Assembly (NCBI RefSeq): GCF_029945685.1
Contig: NZ_JAQSDA010000020.1
Span: 62,001 to 126,000, forward strand
Reading direction: 5' to 3'
DNA length: 64,000 nt
Source: Polaromonas sp.
GTDB lineage: Bacteria > Pseudomonadota > Gammaproteobacteria > Burkholderiales > Burkholderiaceae_C
The position numbers and the translations under genes are program-made. Shown here piece after piece: positions 52,576 through 62,182 of the stretch. The notes below the pieces were generated by a model. It had not been told where the DNA came from. It was given only the letters and a program-made list of their open reading frames with translations, and searched no databases. Each line of letters opens with the position of its first letter. Position 1 is the stretch's first letter.

Positions 52576-53007
52576 TCAGGTGGCGCCGGCTTGACCCGGC
52601 AGCCGGACAATCGTGCCCTGGGCCACGGCGCAAAGTTTTTCCTGGCCGGCCGCCACGACAAACACGTCGCAGCGGCACACTGCCTGCGACTTGCCAGCGT
52701 GCACGACCTCGGCCCGTGCAATCAGGCGTTCGCCGATCGCGGGCCGCACATAGTTGATCTTGAATTCGGAGGTGACGACGGCCCAGTCCAGCACCGTGCC
52801 GCCAGCATAGGTCAAGGCGTTGTCGGCAGCGTAACTGACCACGCCGCCATGCACAAAGCCGTTTTGCTGGAGGATGTGGGGTGTGACCGGCACGTGCAGT
52901 TCGCACTTGCCGGTGGACAAGGCGTGCAGCTCGGCGCCTATCAACACGCTGAAAGGCTGCAGGGCGAGAAACGCCTGCCCTTTCTGAAGGAGCAGGGTTT
53001 CATCCAT
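52576..53007 (-). CDS. PaaI-type hotdog thioesterase
   Basis: A 143-aa protein with NGFVHGGVVSYAADNALTYA, the HGG and Asp region of the PaaI hotdog fold, and EFKINYVRPAIGERLIARAE. A second thioesterase in the same operon, not a copy of the one at 49171. It would release free acids or relieve CoA sequestration. It is 14 bases after the thiolase. Confidence 0.88.
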   Translation of the reverse strand: MDETLLLQKGQAFLALQPFSVLIGAELHALSTGKCELHVPVTPHILQQNGFVHGGVVSYAADNALTYAGGTVLDWAVVTSEFKINYVRPAIGERLIARAEVVHAGKSQAVCRCDVFVVAAGQEKLCAVAQGTIVRLPGQAGAT

Positions 53008-53021
53008 TTATTGCCCGCCTG

Positions 53022-54197
53022 TTACAGGACTTCGAAAATACCGGCCGCCCCCATGCCGCCGCCAATACACATGGTCACGCAGACACGTTTGGCACCGCGG
53101 CGTTTGCCTTCGATCAGGGCATGGCCGGTCAGGCGCTGGCCGCTGACGCCGTAGGGGTGGCCGACCGCAATCGCCCCGCCGTTGACGTTGAGCTTGTCCA
53201 TGGGAATGCCCAGCTTGTCGCGGCAATAAATCACCTGCACGGCAAAGGCTTCGTTGAGTTCCCACAGGTCGATGTCGCTGACCTTCAGGCCCAGACGTGC
53301 CAGCACTTTGGGGATGGCGTAGACCGGGCCGATGCCCATTTCGTCAGGCTCGCAACCAGCAACCGCAAAACCGAGGAAGCGGCCCAGCGGGGCCAATCCT
53401 TTTTTCTCGGCCACTTTTTCGTCCATCACCACGACAGCGCCGCCGCCGTCGGAGAACTGGCTGGCATTGCCGGCTGAAATCACGCCGCCCGGGATAGCCG
53501 GCTTGATGCCGCTGATGCCTTCCTTGGTCGTGCCTTCGCGGATGCCTTCGTCCTTGCTGACCGTCACCTGCTTGGTGGTCAGGCCCATCACCGCGTCGGC
53601 CACACCCATGGTGACGGTGATCGGTGCAATTTCGGCATCGAACAAACCGGCAGCCAGGGCCGCCGAGGCTTTTTGCTGGCTGGCGGCGCCGTATTCGTCC
53701 ATCTGCTCGCGCGTGATGCCGTAACGCTTGGCGACCTGTTCGGCCGTCTGCAGCATGTTCCAGTAAATCTCGGGCTTGTTCTTGACCAGCCACGGGTCGG
53801 CCAGCATGTGGGTGTTCATTTCCTGCTGGACGCAGGAAATGCTTTCAACGCCGCCGGCCACATAAATGTCGGCTTCGCCGGCAATGATGCGCTGCGCGGC
53901 CAGGGCAATGGTTTGCAGGCCGGATGAGCAGAAACGGTTGACGGTCATGCCCGACACGGTGATGGGGCAGCCGGCGCGCAGCGCGATCTGGCGCGCAATG
54001 TTGGCGCCCGTCGCGCCTTCGGGGTTGGCGCAGCCCATGATCACGTCCTCGACCTCGCCAGCTTCGATGCCGGCGCGTTTGATGGCGTGTTCGACCGCGT
54101 GGCCGCCCAGGGTGGCACCATGGGTCATGTTGAAAGAGCCCTTCCAGCTTTTGGCCAGGGGGGTGCGGGCGGTGGAAACGATTACAGCTGAAGTCAT
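53022..54197 (-). CDS. Acetyl-CoA acyltransferase (thiolase)
   Basis: A 391-aa thiolase with the acyl-enzyme Cys in [15 protein letters not shown] (about 92), a [20 protein letters not shown]is site (about 350) and [17 protein letters not shown], the second Cys (about 380). It cleaves 3-ketoacyl-CoA to acetyl-CoA and a shorter acyl-CoA, the last step of beta-oxidation. It lies 44 bases downstream of fadB. Confidence 0.93.
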   Translation of the reverse strand: MTSAVIVSTARTPLAKSWKGSFNMTHGATLGGHAVEHAIKRAGIEAGEVEDVIMGCANPEGATGANIARQIALRAGCPITVSGMTVNRFCSSGLQTIALAAQRIIAGEADIYVAGGVESISCVQQEMNTHMLADPWLVKNKPEIYWNMLQTAEQVAKRYGITREQMDEYGAASQQKASAALAAGLFDAEIAPITVTMGVADAVMGLTTKQVTVSKDEGIREGTTKEGISGIKPAIPGGVISAGNASQFSDGGGAVVVMDEKVAEKKGLAPLGRFLGFAVAGCEPDEMGIGPVYAIPKVLARLGLKVSDIDLWELNEAFAVQVIYCRDKLGIPMDKLNVNGGAIAVGHPYGVSGQRLTGHALIEGKRRGAKRVCVTMCIGGGMGAAGIFEVL

Positions 54198-54241
54198 GAA
54201 AATCTCCGGAAATTAATTGAACGTCCTGCCTTGGGCGGACA

Positions 54242-56341
54242 TCAGTTGAAGGTCTTGCCTTCAGCGGCAAGACGGGCCAGCAGCGGCGCCGGTTGCCAGA
54301 ATTTCGCGTCGTCCAGCGGGTTCTGGGCAAAACGCTTCATGCTCTGCACCACGTTGAACAGGCCCACCTGGTCGGCGTAATTCATGGGGCCGCCGCGGTA
54401 GATCGGGAAGCCATAACCCATGAGGTAGACCATGTCGATGTCACTGGCCTTGGAGGCTATGCCTTCTTCCAGAATGTGCGCTGCCTCGTTGACCAGGGCG
54501 TAAACCAGGCGCTGGACGATTTCCTCATCGGAAATCTTGCGTGGCGTGATGCCCAGCGAGGCGCGATGGTCTTCAATCATCTTGACCACGTCGGCATTCG
54601 GAATCGCGTCGCGCTTGCCGGGCACATAGTCGTACCAACCGGCCCCGGTTTTCTGGCCGAAACGTCCCTTCTCGCACAGCAGATCAGCGGTCTTGCTGTA
54701 TTTCATGTCCGGCTTTTCCTGGTAACGGCGCTTGCGGATGGCCCAGCCGATGTCGTTGCCGGCCAGGTCGCCCATGCGGAACGGCCCCATGGCCATGCCG
54801 AACTTCTCCATGGCCTTGTCCACCTGCGCGGGCGTGCAGCCTTCGTCGAGCAGGAAGCCGCCCTGGCGGCCATACTGCTCGATCATGCGGTTTCCGATGA
54901 AGCCATCGCAGACGCCAGACACCACGGCGGTTTTCCGGATCTTCTTGCTGACGGCCATCACCGTGGCCAGCACGTCCTTGGCGGTTTTTTCACCGCGGAT
55001 GACTTCGAGCAGTTTCATGACGTTGGCCGGGCTGAAGAAATGCATGCCGACCACATCCTGCGGACGCTTGGTGAAGGAAGCGATCTTGTTGACATCCAGC
55101 GTCGAGGTGTTGGACGCCAGGATGGCACCCGGCTTCATCACGCGGTCGAGTTCCTTGAAGACTTTTTCCTTGACGCCCATTTCCTCGAAGACGGCCTCGA
55201 TCACCATGTCGGCGTCTTTCAGGTCGTCGTAGCTCAGCGTGGTGCTCAGCAGGCCCATGCGCTGCTCGTACTTGTCCTGCTTGAGCTTGCCTTTCTTGAC
55301 CTGGGCTTCATAGTTCTTGCGAATGGTGGCAAGGCCTTTGTCCAGCGCCTCCTGTTTCATTTCCAGCATCTTGACGGGGATGCCGGCGTTCAGGAAGTTC
55401 ATCGCAATGCCGCCGCCCATGGTGCCGGCACCAATGACGGCGATGGACTGGATGTCGCGTTTGGGCGTGTCTTCCGGCACGTCCGGAATCTTGGATGCGG
55501 CACGCTCGGCCATGAAGATGTGGCGCAGCGCTCGGCTCTCAGGCGTGAACATCAGGGCGGTAAAAATTTCCCGCTCAAAGGCCATGCCGTCGTCGAATTT
55601 TTTCTTGGTGGCAGATTCGACCGCGTCCACACACTTGCCCGGCGCCGGGAAGTTTTTCGCCATGCCCTTGACCATGTTGCGCGCGAACTGGAAGTAAGCA
55701 TCGCCATTGGGGTGTTTGCATGGCAGATTGCGTACCAGCGGCAAGGGACGGGTGTCAGACACCGCTTGCGCGTAGGCCAGAGCTTCCTCTGCCAGCGACT
55801 CGGCGGACGCTGCCATCTTGTCAAACAGCTTCTGGCCGGGGATCTGGGCAAGAAGCTCGCTTTTGACGGGCTCGCCACTGACAATCATGTTGAGTGCGGG
55901 TTCCACCCCCAGTGCGCGGGGCAGGCGCTGCGTACCACCGGCGCCCGGGATCAGGCCGAGTTTGACTTCTGGCAAGGCCACGCTGCAGCCCGGCGCCGCA
56001 ATGCGGTAATGGCAACCGAGGGCCAGCTCCAACCCGCCGCCCATACACACCGAATGAACCGCAGCCACCACGGGCTTGGAGGAATTTTCAACCGCGAGGA
56101 TCACGCTGAGCAAATTGGGTTCTGCCAGTGCCTTGGGGGAACCAAATTCCTTGATGTCGGCACCGCCGGAAAAAGCCTTGCCGCCACCGGTGAGCACAAT
56201 CGATTTGACTGCAGCATCGGCATTGGCTTTTTGCAAACCGTCGGTGATGCCCACACGGGTGGAATGACCCAGGCCGTTGACCGGTGGGTTATTCATGGTG
56301 ATCACCGCCACGCTGCCGTGGACTTCGTATTTCGCTGTCAT
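54242..56341 (-). CDS. fadB: Multifunctional enoyl-CoA hydratase / 3-hydroxyacyl-CoA dehydrogenase
   Basis: A 699-aa FadB/FadJ-type protein. The N-terminal crotonase domain (GGGKAFSGGADIKEFG; ALPEVKLGLIPGAGGTQRLP) is followed by an NAD domain with VIGAGTMGGGIAMNFLNAGI (about 320-340) and HFFSPANVMKLLEVI. It hydrates enoyl-CoA and oxidises the hydroxyacyl-CoA. ATG 56341 is chosen. It heads the catabolic operon and is preceded by a candidate operator. Confidence 0.93.
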   Translation of the reverse strand: MTAKYEVHGSVAVITMNNPPVNGLGHSTRVGITDGLQKANADAAVKSIVLTGGGKAFSGGADIKEFGSPKALAEPNLLSVILAVENSSKPVVAAVHSVCMGGGLELALGCHYRIAAPGCSVALPEVKLGLIPGAGGTQRLPRALGVEPALNMIVSGEPVKSELLAQIPGQKLFDKMAASAESLAEEALAYAQAVSDTRPLPLVRNLPCKHPNGDAYFQFARNMVKGMAKNFPAPGKCVDAVESATKKKFDDGMAFEREIFTALMFTPESRALRHIFMAERAASKIPDVPEDTPKRDIQSIAVIGAGTMGGGIAMNFLNAGIPVKMLEMKQEALDKGLATIRKNYEAQVKKGKLKQDKYEQRMGLLSTTLSYDDLKDADMVIEAVFEEMGVKEKVFKELDRVMKPGAILASNTSTLDVNKIASFTKRPQDVVGMHFFSPANVMKLLEVIRGEKTAKDVLATVMAVSKKIRKTAVVSGVCDGFIGNRMIEQYGRQGGFLLDEGCTPAQVDKAMEKFGMAMGPFRMGDLAGNDIGWAIRKRRYQEKPDMKYSKTADLLCEKGRFGQKTGAGWYDYVPGKRDAIPNADVVKMIEDHRASLGITPRKISDEEIVQRLVYALVNEAAHILEEGIASKASDIDMVYLMGYGFPIYRGGPMNYADQVGLFNVVQSMKRFAQNPLDDAKFWQPAPLLARLAAEGKTFN

Positions 56342-56414
56342 GTGTTTTCCTTGGTTGCTTGGTGGCCAGCTGCTGGGTGCTGCGAGACCTGACAAGGCCG
56401 AACTGGCAAAAATA

Positions 56415-56426
56415 GTACGACCGTTC
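56415..56426. promoter_or_regulatory. Candidate operator upstream of fadB
   Basis: GTACGACCGTTC is an imperfect palindrome (GnACGnnCGTnC) about 75 bases before fadB. Such sites are often bound by TetR-family regulators of acyl-CoA catabolism; no regulator gene is in the window. The rest of the 300-base gap (56342-56641) holds a hairpin CCGTAC-AAGG-GTACGG at 56574-56589 and no credible gene. Confidence 0.35.
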
Positions 56427-56641
56427 TTTTCTTATTGTAGAGAGCTTATGTTGCAGTGCAACCCTGGGGCTGGCTGCATTGTCCCTGCCGCGACAAAACC
56501 AGGGGTTATGCCTCCGCATGGAGGCTGTGAAGATTTCCTAGCGAGCGGGCCGAGGTGACTTCGAGGACTGGAGCCGTACAAGGGTACGGTGAGCACCACA
56601 GGAGCCAGATCGGACCGCGCAGTAGAAAGATTCATAGTCAC

Positions 56642-57337
56642 TCAGACTTCCAGCCACTCCTTGCGGATATAGGCGTCTGCACGCAGGCTGTCTGGCGTCC
56701 CCTGAAACACGATGCTGCCATGGCCCATGACCAGTGCCCGGTCTGAAATCGCCATGGCAATGGTGAGTTTTTGCTCAATCAGCAGCACCGAAATACCCTT
56801 GGCCTTGAGCGTCTGCAGGTACTGCCCCACCAACTCGACAATTTTCGGAGCCAGGCCCTCGGTTGGCTCGTCAATGATGATCAGGTCGGGATCGCCCATC
56901 AGGGTGCGGCACAAGGTCAACATCTGCTGCTCGCCGCCGGACAGTACCCCTGCCTCGGTGTGCTGGCGCTCCTTCAGACGCGGGAACATGCCGTACATGT
57001 CGTCAAAAGACCAGCGGCTGCCCTTGCCCTTGCCTTTTTGCCCGAGCATCAGGTTCTGGTGCACGGTCAGGGTGGGGAAGATGTCCCTGTTCTCGGGCAC
57101 GTAACCAATGCCCAGGTGTGCGACTTCATAGGCTTTGTGCCCGGCAATCTGCTTGCCGCGCCACTGAATATCACCCTGACACTCCACCAGACCCATGATG
57201 GCCTTGGCAGTGGTCGAGCGGCCCGAGCCATTGCGCCCCAGCAGCGCCACAATTTCGCCCGGTTGCACGTCAAATTGCACCCCGTGCAAAACATGGCTCT
57301 TGCCGTAATAGGCGTGGAGGTTTTCTATTTTGAGCAT
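56642..57337 (-). CDS. livF: Branched-chain amino-acid-type ABC transporter ATPase
   Basis: A 231-aa ATPase with Walker A LLGRNGSGRSTTAKAIMG (note GRST for the usual GKST), signature LSGGEQQML, Walker B DLIIIDEPTEGLAP and the LivF-type C-terminus. The Walker A Lys-to-Arg change is unusual for an ATPase subunit. It follows livG by two bases. Confidence 0.9.
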   Translation of the reverse strand: MLKIENLHAYYGKSHVLHGVQFDVQPGEIVALLGRNGSGRSTTAKAIMGLVECQGDIQWRGKQIAGHKAYEVAHLGIGYVPENRDIFPTLTVHQNLMLGQKGKGKGSRWSFDDMYGMFPRLKERQHTEAGVLSGGEQQMLTLCRTLMGDPDLIIIDEPTEGLAPKIVELVGQYLQTLKAKGISVLLIEQKLTIAMAISDRALVMGHGSIVFQGTPDSLRADAYIRKEWLEV

Positions 57338-57339
57338 GT

Positions 57340-58110
57340 TCAGTGGCCTCCCGCCTGCGAATCTGCCACGGAAGAGCCCAGATAGGCCTCTTGCACACGC
57401 TGGTTGGCGCGCACGGCCTCTGGTTCGTCAAAGGCCAATACTTCGCCATAAACCACGACCGCAATCCTGTCGGCCAGGCCGAAGACCACCCCCATGTCGT
57501 GCTCCACCGTCAGCAGGGTTTTTCCCACGGTCACCTCCTTGATGAGGCTGATGAAGCGGGTAGTTTCGCTGCGGCTCATGCCGGCAGTCGGTTCATCCAG
57601 CAGGATCACATTCGCGCCGCCGGCAATGGTGATGCCGATCTCCAGTGCGCGCTGTTCGGCGTAGGTCAGGTTGATGGCCAGCACATCACGTTTTTTGTCG
57701 AGCTTGATCATCTTCATCAGCTCGTCAGCCCGGTCGTTGGCGTCATCCAGACCCGCCAAAAACTTCAGAAAGGTGTACCTATAGCCCAGACTCCACAAGA
57801 CACCACAGCGTAAATTTTCGAAGACGCTGAGCTTGGGGAATATGTTGGTGATCTGAAAACTGCGTGACAGACCGAGCCGGTTGATTTCAAAAGGCTTTTT
57901 CCCCTCAATCCGTTGGCCATTGAGCAGCACCTGGCCGCTACTGGGCTCAAAACGGCCGCTGATCAGGTTGAACAGCGTGGACTTGCCGGCGCCGTTTGGA
58001 CCGATGATGCCGACCCGTTCACCGGCAGTCACTGCCAGATTGATACCGCGAATGATTTCAGTCTTGCCGAAACTCTTGCGCAGGTCTTTGAGTTCAAGTG
58101 CGTAGGTCAT
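57340..58110 (-). CDS. livG: Branched-chain amino-acid-type ABC transporter ATPase
   Basis: A 256-aa ATPase. Walker A is GIIGPNGAGKSTLFNLISG. The signature region reads NLTYAEQRALEIG, where LSYGEQR is common. Walker B is VILLDEPTAGMS, and the switch His is in LTVEHDMGVVF. ATG 58110 is used; sequence further upstream belongs to the repeat-filled gap. It pairs with LivF to drive import. Confidence 0.92.
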   Translation of the reverse strand: MTYALELKDLRKSFGKTEIIRGINLAVTAGERVGIIGPNGAGKSTLFNLISGRFEPSSGQVLLNGQRIEGKKPFEINRLGLSRSFQITNIFPKLSVFENLRCGVLWSLGYRYTFLKFLAGLDDANDRADELMKMIKLDKKRDVLAINLTYAEQRALEIGITIAGGANVILLDEPTAGMSRSETTRFISLIKEVTVGKTLLTVEHDMGVVFGLADRIAVVVYGEVLAFDEPEAVRANQRVQEAYLGSSVADSQAGGH

Positions 58111-58170
58111 ATTGCTTTCCACCCAGCCAGTGCACCGTAGACGGCGGAGCCAGGGTATCGTCTGTACGAA

Positions 58171-58258
58171 CTGGGGCCGCGGAACCGGCTTTGCCGGGCC
58201 GCAGGCGCAGCGCCCCCCCGGGGGGCAGCGCAGTACACGCAGTGACAAGCGTGGGGGC
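58171..58258. repeat. Family-B repeat between livG and livM
   Basis: GGGGCCGCGGAACCGGCTTT, GCCGGGCCGCAGGCGCAGCG, CCCCCCCGGGGGGCAGCG, GTGACAAGCGTGGGGGC. The CCCCCCCGGGGGG palindrome could form a strong hairpin in the liv transcript. Confidence 0.65.
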
Positions 58259-59548
58259 TCATAGTGCCTCCCGGCGCTTGATTTCTTTTTCGATGTATTC
58301 CTGAATCTCGCTCCACTCGCGCAAAAAGTGGCGGCGTGTGACCTCAAACAGCCCCAGCCCGGTCAAGGTGACAAATGCCGCGCCAAACCAGCTGTCCAGC
58401 CCCTTGGCGTCCAGCGGAATACCCGCAAACCGCAACTCGGAGCCCAGCGTGGTGCTGAGCTGGAGGTGGTACACCATTTCGATCATCGCGGCGGCGCCCA
58501 CCAGCAGGATCAAAGCAGTGACGGCAAGCGCCAGATAACTGACCCAGAGCTGTCTGAGCTTGCCAAAGGCGGCCACACGCAGGTTCATCATGATCAGGCT
58601 GGCAATGCCCCCGGGCGCGTACATGACCATGAACAGGAAGATCAGGCCCAGGTAAAGCAGCCACGCCTGGGTGAACTCCGACAGCAGTACAAAAGCCAGC
58701 ACCATCAAGATGCCGCCAATGATGGGCCCAAAGAAAAACGTCGCGCCGCCCAGGAATGTGAACAGCAGATACGCACCCGAACGCGCAGCACCCACCACTT
58801 CAGCAGTGACGATTTCGAAATTCAGCGCCGCCAGCCCACCCGACAGGCCGGCAAAAAATCCGGCAATGATGAAGGCGAAATAACGTACCTTCTGCGTGTC
58901 GTACCCGACAAATTCAACCCGCTCCGGGTTGTCGCGGACTGCGTTGAGCATGCGCCCCAACGGTGTGCGGGTGAAGGCAAACATCGCGCCGACCGCCACA
59001 AAGGTGTAGACCGCGATCAGGTAGTACACCTGAATCTGCGGGCCAAAGGTGATGCCCATCACGGCTTTTCCCGTCACCCGGTTGCCGGACACGCCGCCTT
59101 CGCCACCAAAAAATTCGGGAATCATCAGCGACAGCGCAAACACCAGTTCGCCCAGCCCCAGTGTGATCATGGCAAACGTGGTACCCGACTTGCGCGTGGT
59201 GACATATCCGAACAAAACGGCAAACCCCACACCGGCCAATGCGCCCACCAAGGGCACCAGGGACACCGGCAGTGGCAACGAGCCATTGCCGATGTTGTTG
59301 AGCGCGTGGATGGCCAGAAACGAGCCCAGGCCGGTATAAACCGCGTGGCCGAAGCTGAGCATGCCACCCTGCCCCAGCAACATGTTGTAGGACAGGCAGG
59401 CGATGATGGCAATGCCCATTTGCGACAGCACCGTCATGGCCAGACCACTGCCAAACAAAAGCGGCGCCACGGCAAGCACCAGCGCAAACAGACCCCAGGT
59501 GAGCCAGCGCCCGATATTGAGGGGCGCAAAGGTGTAATGTGTTTTCAT
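58259..59548 (-). CDS. livM: Branched-chain amino-acid-type ABC transporter permease LivM
   Basis: A 429-aa permease with about ten TM helices and the LivM motifs LLGQGGMLSFGHAVYTGLGS and TRTPLGRMLNAVRDNPERVE. It is longer than usual because of an extra C-terminal domain with a further TM helix and a basic tail (EYIEKEIKRREAL). It lies three bases after livH. Confidence 0.92.
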   Translation of the reverse strand: MKTHYTFAPLNIGRWLTWGLFALVLAVAPLLFGSGLAMTVLSQMGIAIIACLSYNMLLGQGGMLSFGHAVYTGLGSFLAIHALNNIGNGSLPLPVSLVPLVGALAGVGFAVLFGYVTTRKSGTTFAMITLGLGELVFALSLMIPEFFGGEGGVSGNRVTGKAVMGITFGPQIQVYYLIAVYTFVAVGAMFAFTRTPLGRMLNAVRDNPERVEFVGYDTQKVRYFAFIIAGFFAGLSGGLAALNFEIVTAEVVGAARSGAYLLFTFLGGATFFFGPIIGGILMVLAFVLLSEFTQAWLLYLGLIFLFMVMYAPGGIASLIMMNLRVAAFGKLRQLWVSYLALAVTALILLVGAAAMIEMVYHLQLSTTLGSELRFAGIPLDAKGLDSWFGAAFVTLTGLGLFEVTRRHFLREWSEIQEYIEKEIKRREAL

Positions 59549-59551
59549 GGC

Positions 59552-60586
59552 TTATCCCTCCCGCTTGCCGAGCAAACCGCGCGGCCTGAAGATCAGGATC
59601 AGCACCAGAAACAGGTAAGGCAGGATGGGTGCCACCTGGGACAAGGTGAGCTTGATGTACGAGTTATTGGCCACGGCAGCACCGAGAGGCACGCCCAGCT
59701 GCTCCGCCAGGGTGGCCAACGAGTAGTCGAAGGCCACAGCAAATGTCTGGATCACACCTATGAGCAGGGAAGCCACAAACGCACCTGACAACGAACCCAT
59801 GCCACCGACCACCACCACCACGAAGATGACAGAACCCACAGTGGCCGCCATGGCCGGTTCTGTCAGAAAAGTGCTGCCGCCAATCACACCTGCCAGCCCC
59901 GCCAGCGCGGAACCGGCACCAAAAACCAGCATGAAGACGCGAGGCACGTTGTGTCCCAGCGATTCGACTGCGTCAGGGTGCGTCAGCGCGGCCTGGATCA
60001 CCAGCCCGATTCGGGTGCGGGTCAGCAGCAGCCAGACGGAACCCAGCATGATCACGGCGACCAGCATCATGAAGCCGCGCGTGGCGGGAAACGGCGAGCA
60101 GACAATCCGCACGGCCGCATCGGCGCTGCTGCAAAGCTCTGCAGGGGCGCTGCCCCAGATCAAGCGCAAACCCTTGATCGAATCGTTGATCAGCGTGAAA
60201 GCCGGTCCCTGAAGTACCTCTGGCGGGCGAAACTCCACCGCAATGCGGCCCCAGATCAGCTGCACCAGTTCCACGATCACATAAGACAAGCCGAAAGTGA
60301 TCAGCAGCTCGGGCACATGGCCAAACTTGTGCACCTTGCGCAAGCTGACACGCTCAAACAGCGCACCCAGCCCGCCCACCACCAGCGGCGCAATCAACAA
60401 GGCGGGCCAGAACCCGACAAACTGCGCCACGGTGTAACCCACATAGGCGCCCAGCATGTAAAAGCTGGCGTGCGCGAAGTTCAGCACGCCCATCATGCTG
60501 AAAATCAGCGTCAGCCCGGAACTGAGCATGAACAGTAAAAGCCCGTAGCTCAGCCCGTTCAGCATCGAGATGATGAAAAACTCCAT
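59552..60586 (-). CDS. livH: Branched-chain amino-acid-type ABC transporter permease LivH
   Basis: A 344-aa permease, eight or more TM helices, starting MEFFIISMLNGLSYGLLLFM with a VLNFAHASFYMLGAYVGYTV segment typical of LivH. A loop of about 40 residues (142-180, with two Cys) is larger than in E. coli LivH. It is preceded by a terminator-like hairpin after livK. Confidence 0.92.
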   Translation of the reverse strand: MEFFIISMLNGLSYGLLLFMLSSGLTLIFSMMGVLNFAHASFYMLGAYVGYTVAQFVGFWPALLIAPLVVGGLGALFERVSLRKVHKFGHVPELLITFGLSYVIVELVQLIWGRIAVEFRPPEVLQGPAFTLINDSIKGLRLIWGSAPAELCSSADAAVRIVCSPFPATRGFMMLVAVIMLGSVWLLLTRTRIGLVIQAALTHPDAVESLGHNVPRVFMLVFGAGSALAGLAGVIGGSTFLTEPAMAATVGSVIFVVVVVGGMGSLSGAFVASLLIGVIQTFAVAFDYSLATLAEQLGVPLGAAVANNSYIKLTLSQVAPILPYLFLVLILIFRPRGLLGKREG

Positions 60587-60607
60587 TCAGCTTGACCTTC
60601 CTCGTCG

Positions 60608-60649
60608 ATAAAAATAAAAGAGCCCGATACGGCAACCCGCTCGGGCTCT
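60608..60649 (-). terminator. Rho-independent terminator or attenuator between livK and livH
   Basis: Read on the minus strand, AGAGCCCGA (60649-60641) pairs perfectly with TCGGGCTCT (60627-60619) around a 13-base loop, followed by a TTTATTTTTAT tract. It lies just after the livK stop, so it should end most transcripts there and let only part continue into livHMGF. Confidence 0.85.
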
Positions 60650-60669
60650 GTCTCTTCAGGCGCCGGTGT

Positions 60670-62013
60670 TTACGGACGCTTCATCTGGCAGCTGGTCGGA
60701 GTGCTCGAAATGTAGTTCGGGTACTCCTTCAGCATCGCCAGGGTCATGCCGGTTTTCTCAGGACTGTATGGGCTCTTGGCATCTGCCTTTTGCCAGACCG
60801 ACATGTACAGTGGCTGCTGCAGCTGGTGATCGGCCTTGCGCATCTCCACCTCTCCGTTGAAACTCTGCACACGCAGGCCCTCCATCGCCGCCGCCACCTT
60901 GACAGGGTCGGTGGATTTGGCCTTGGCCATGGCCGCGCCCAACATTTCATAGATACGGATGGTTGAGCCGGTGTAGAAGTCGTCGTTGTACTTGGCGTTG
61001 AACTCCGCCATCCACTTGTCCATCTGCCCACCCATGTTGTAGTGGTTGTAGGCGATCTGATAGACACGTCCGGCGCCATTTTGGCCCAGGGCGGTTGGCG
61101 TGCCAGTGACACCGGCGTAGTAGGTGAAGAACTTGCCGTTGTAACCATTTTCGTTGGCAGCCTTGATCAGCAGCGACAGGTCGGAGCCCCAGTTGCCGGT
61201 GATCACGGTGTCTGCGCCGGATGCCTTGATTTTGGCGATGTACGGAGCAAAGTCACGCGTTTGCGCCAGCGGGTGCAGGTCTTCGCCGACGACCTGGATA
61301 TCCGGACGTTTGCGCGCCAGGGCATCCTTGCCGAACTTCACTACCTGGTGGCCGTGCGAGTAATTCTGGTTCAGGAAATAAACCTTCTTGATGTCTGGCT
61401 GGCCAGCCATGAAGCTGGACATCGCTTCCATCTTCATCGAGGTATCGGCATCAAAACGGAAGTGCCAGTAACTGCACTTGCTGTTGGTCAGGTCCGGGTC
61501 CACCGCCGAGTCATTGAGGTACATCACCTCTTTGCCCGGGTTGCGCTCATTGTGTTTGGTGATTGCGTCGGACAGGGCCAGCGCGACGGAAGAGCCGTTG
61601 CCCTGGATGATGTAACGCACGCCCTGATCAATGGCCGCTTTCAGCGCGTTCAGGCTTTCTGCCGGGCTGAGCTTGTTGTCGATGGTCGAGAACTCGAAAT
61701 TCACGCCAGCAGGGTTGCCGGTTCCGCTGTATTTTTCAGCAAAAAACTGGTAACCCTTGGTCTGGGCGACGCCCACTGGACCCAGCAGCCCGGTCAGGGG
61801 ATCAATCCTGACCAGCTTGACGGTCTGACCTTTGAGCGGCCCGGGTGCAAACATCGGCGCGCCGGCCGCCTTGGCGGGAGCGGCTTTGGCCGCAGGTGCA
61901 GCCTTGGCCGCGGGTGCGGCAGGTTTTGCTGGCGCAGCAGGCTGCGCAAAAACGGTACCGGCGCATGCAAAAGCAGCGGCCAGTGCGAGGTGTCTGATCT
62001 GAAAAGTCATCAA
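60670..62013 (-). CDS. Periplasmic substrate-binding protein of the liv-type ABC importer
   Basis: A 447-aa protein. A signal peptide (HLALAAAFACAGTVFA, cut near 23) is followed by an Ala/Pro/Lys-rich linker (about 24-50). A Peripla_BP_6 fold then begins with VKLVRIDPLTGLLGPVGVAQ. The E/ANENGYNGKFFTYYAGVTG region and paired Cys late in the chain fit the family. Ligand unknown; the operon context suggests a carboxylate or amide rather than leucine. The linker is unusual for an unanchored binding protein. Confidence 0.88.
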   Translation of the reverse strand: MMTFQIRHLALAAAFACAGTVFAQPAAPAKPAAPAAKAAPAAKAAPAKAAGAPMFAPGPLKGQTVKLVRIDPLTGLLGPVGVAQTKGYQFFAEKYSGTGNPAGVNFEFSTIDNKLSPAESLNALKAAIDQGVRYIIQGNGSSVALALSDAITKHNERNPGKEVMYLNDSAVDPDLTNSKCSYWHFRFDADTSMKMEAMSSFMAGQPDIKKVYFLNQNYSHGHQVVKFGKDALARKRPDIQVVGEDLHPLAQTRDFAPYIAKIKASGADTVITGNWGSDLSLLIKAANENGYNGKFFTYYAGVTGTPTALGQNGAGRVYQIAYNHYNMGGQMDKWMAEFNAKYNDDFYTGSTIRIYEMLGAAMAKAKSTDPVKVAAAMEGLRVQSFNGEVEMRKADHQLQQPLYMSVWQKADAKSPYSPEKTGMTLAMLKEYPNYISSTPTSCQMKRP

Positions 62014-62143
62014 TGTCTCCTAGGTAATCACAATGAAACAAGCGTACAAGTTTTGTGCAGTGCAGCGATCAGGGAATGCCCCTAAGCAGCCCGGTTTCTA
62101 TCGCCCATGCGACAGCGGTGCCGCCACAGCCGGACTGCCCGTT

Positions 62144-62162
62144 CTGCACTGCAGCAGTGCAG
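62144..62162. promoter_or_regulatory. Perfect inverted repeat between the ligase and livK genes
   Basis: CTGCACTG-CAG-CAGTGCAG is a perfect 8+8 palindrome in the 169-base gap upstream of livK. No T-run follows on either strand, so it is more likely a regulator site than a terminator. Confidence 0.45.
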
Positions 62163-62182
62163 GTCGCAAGGCTGCCCTGACT

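Noticed and set aside
54293..56392. 699-codon open frame opposite fadB
   Set aside because: Same reason: mirror of codon bias in fadB, no motifs, no ribosome site.
56432..56641. 69-codon minus-strand ORF in the fadB-livF gap
   Set aside because: No start signal or homology; the stretch holds a short hairpin but no convincing gene.
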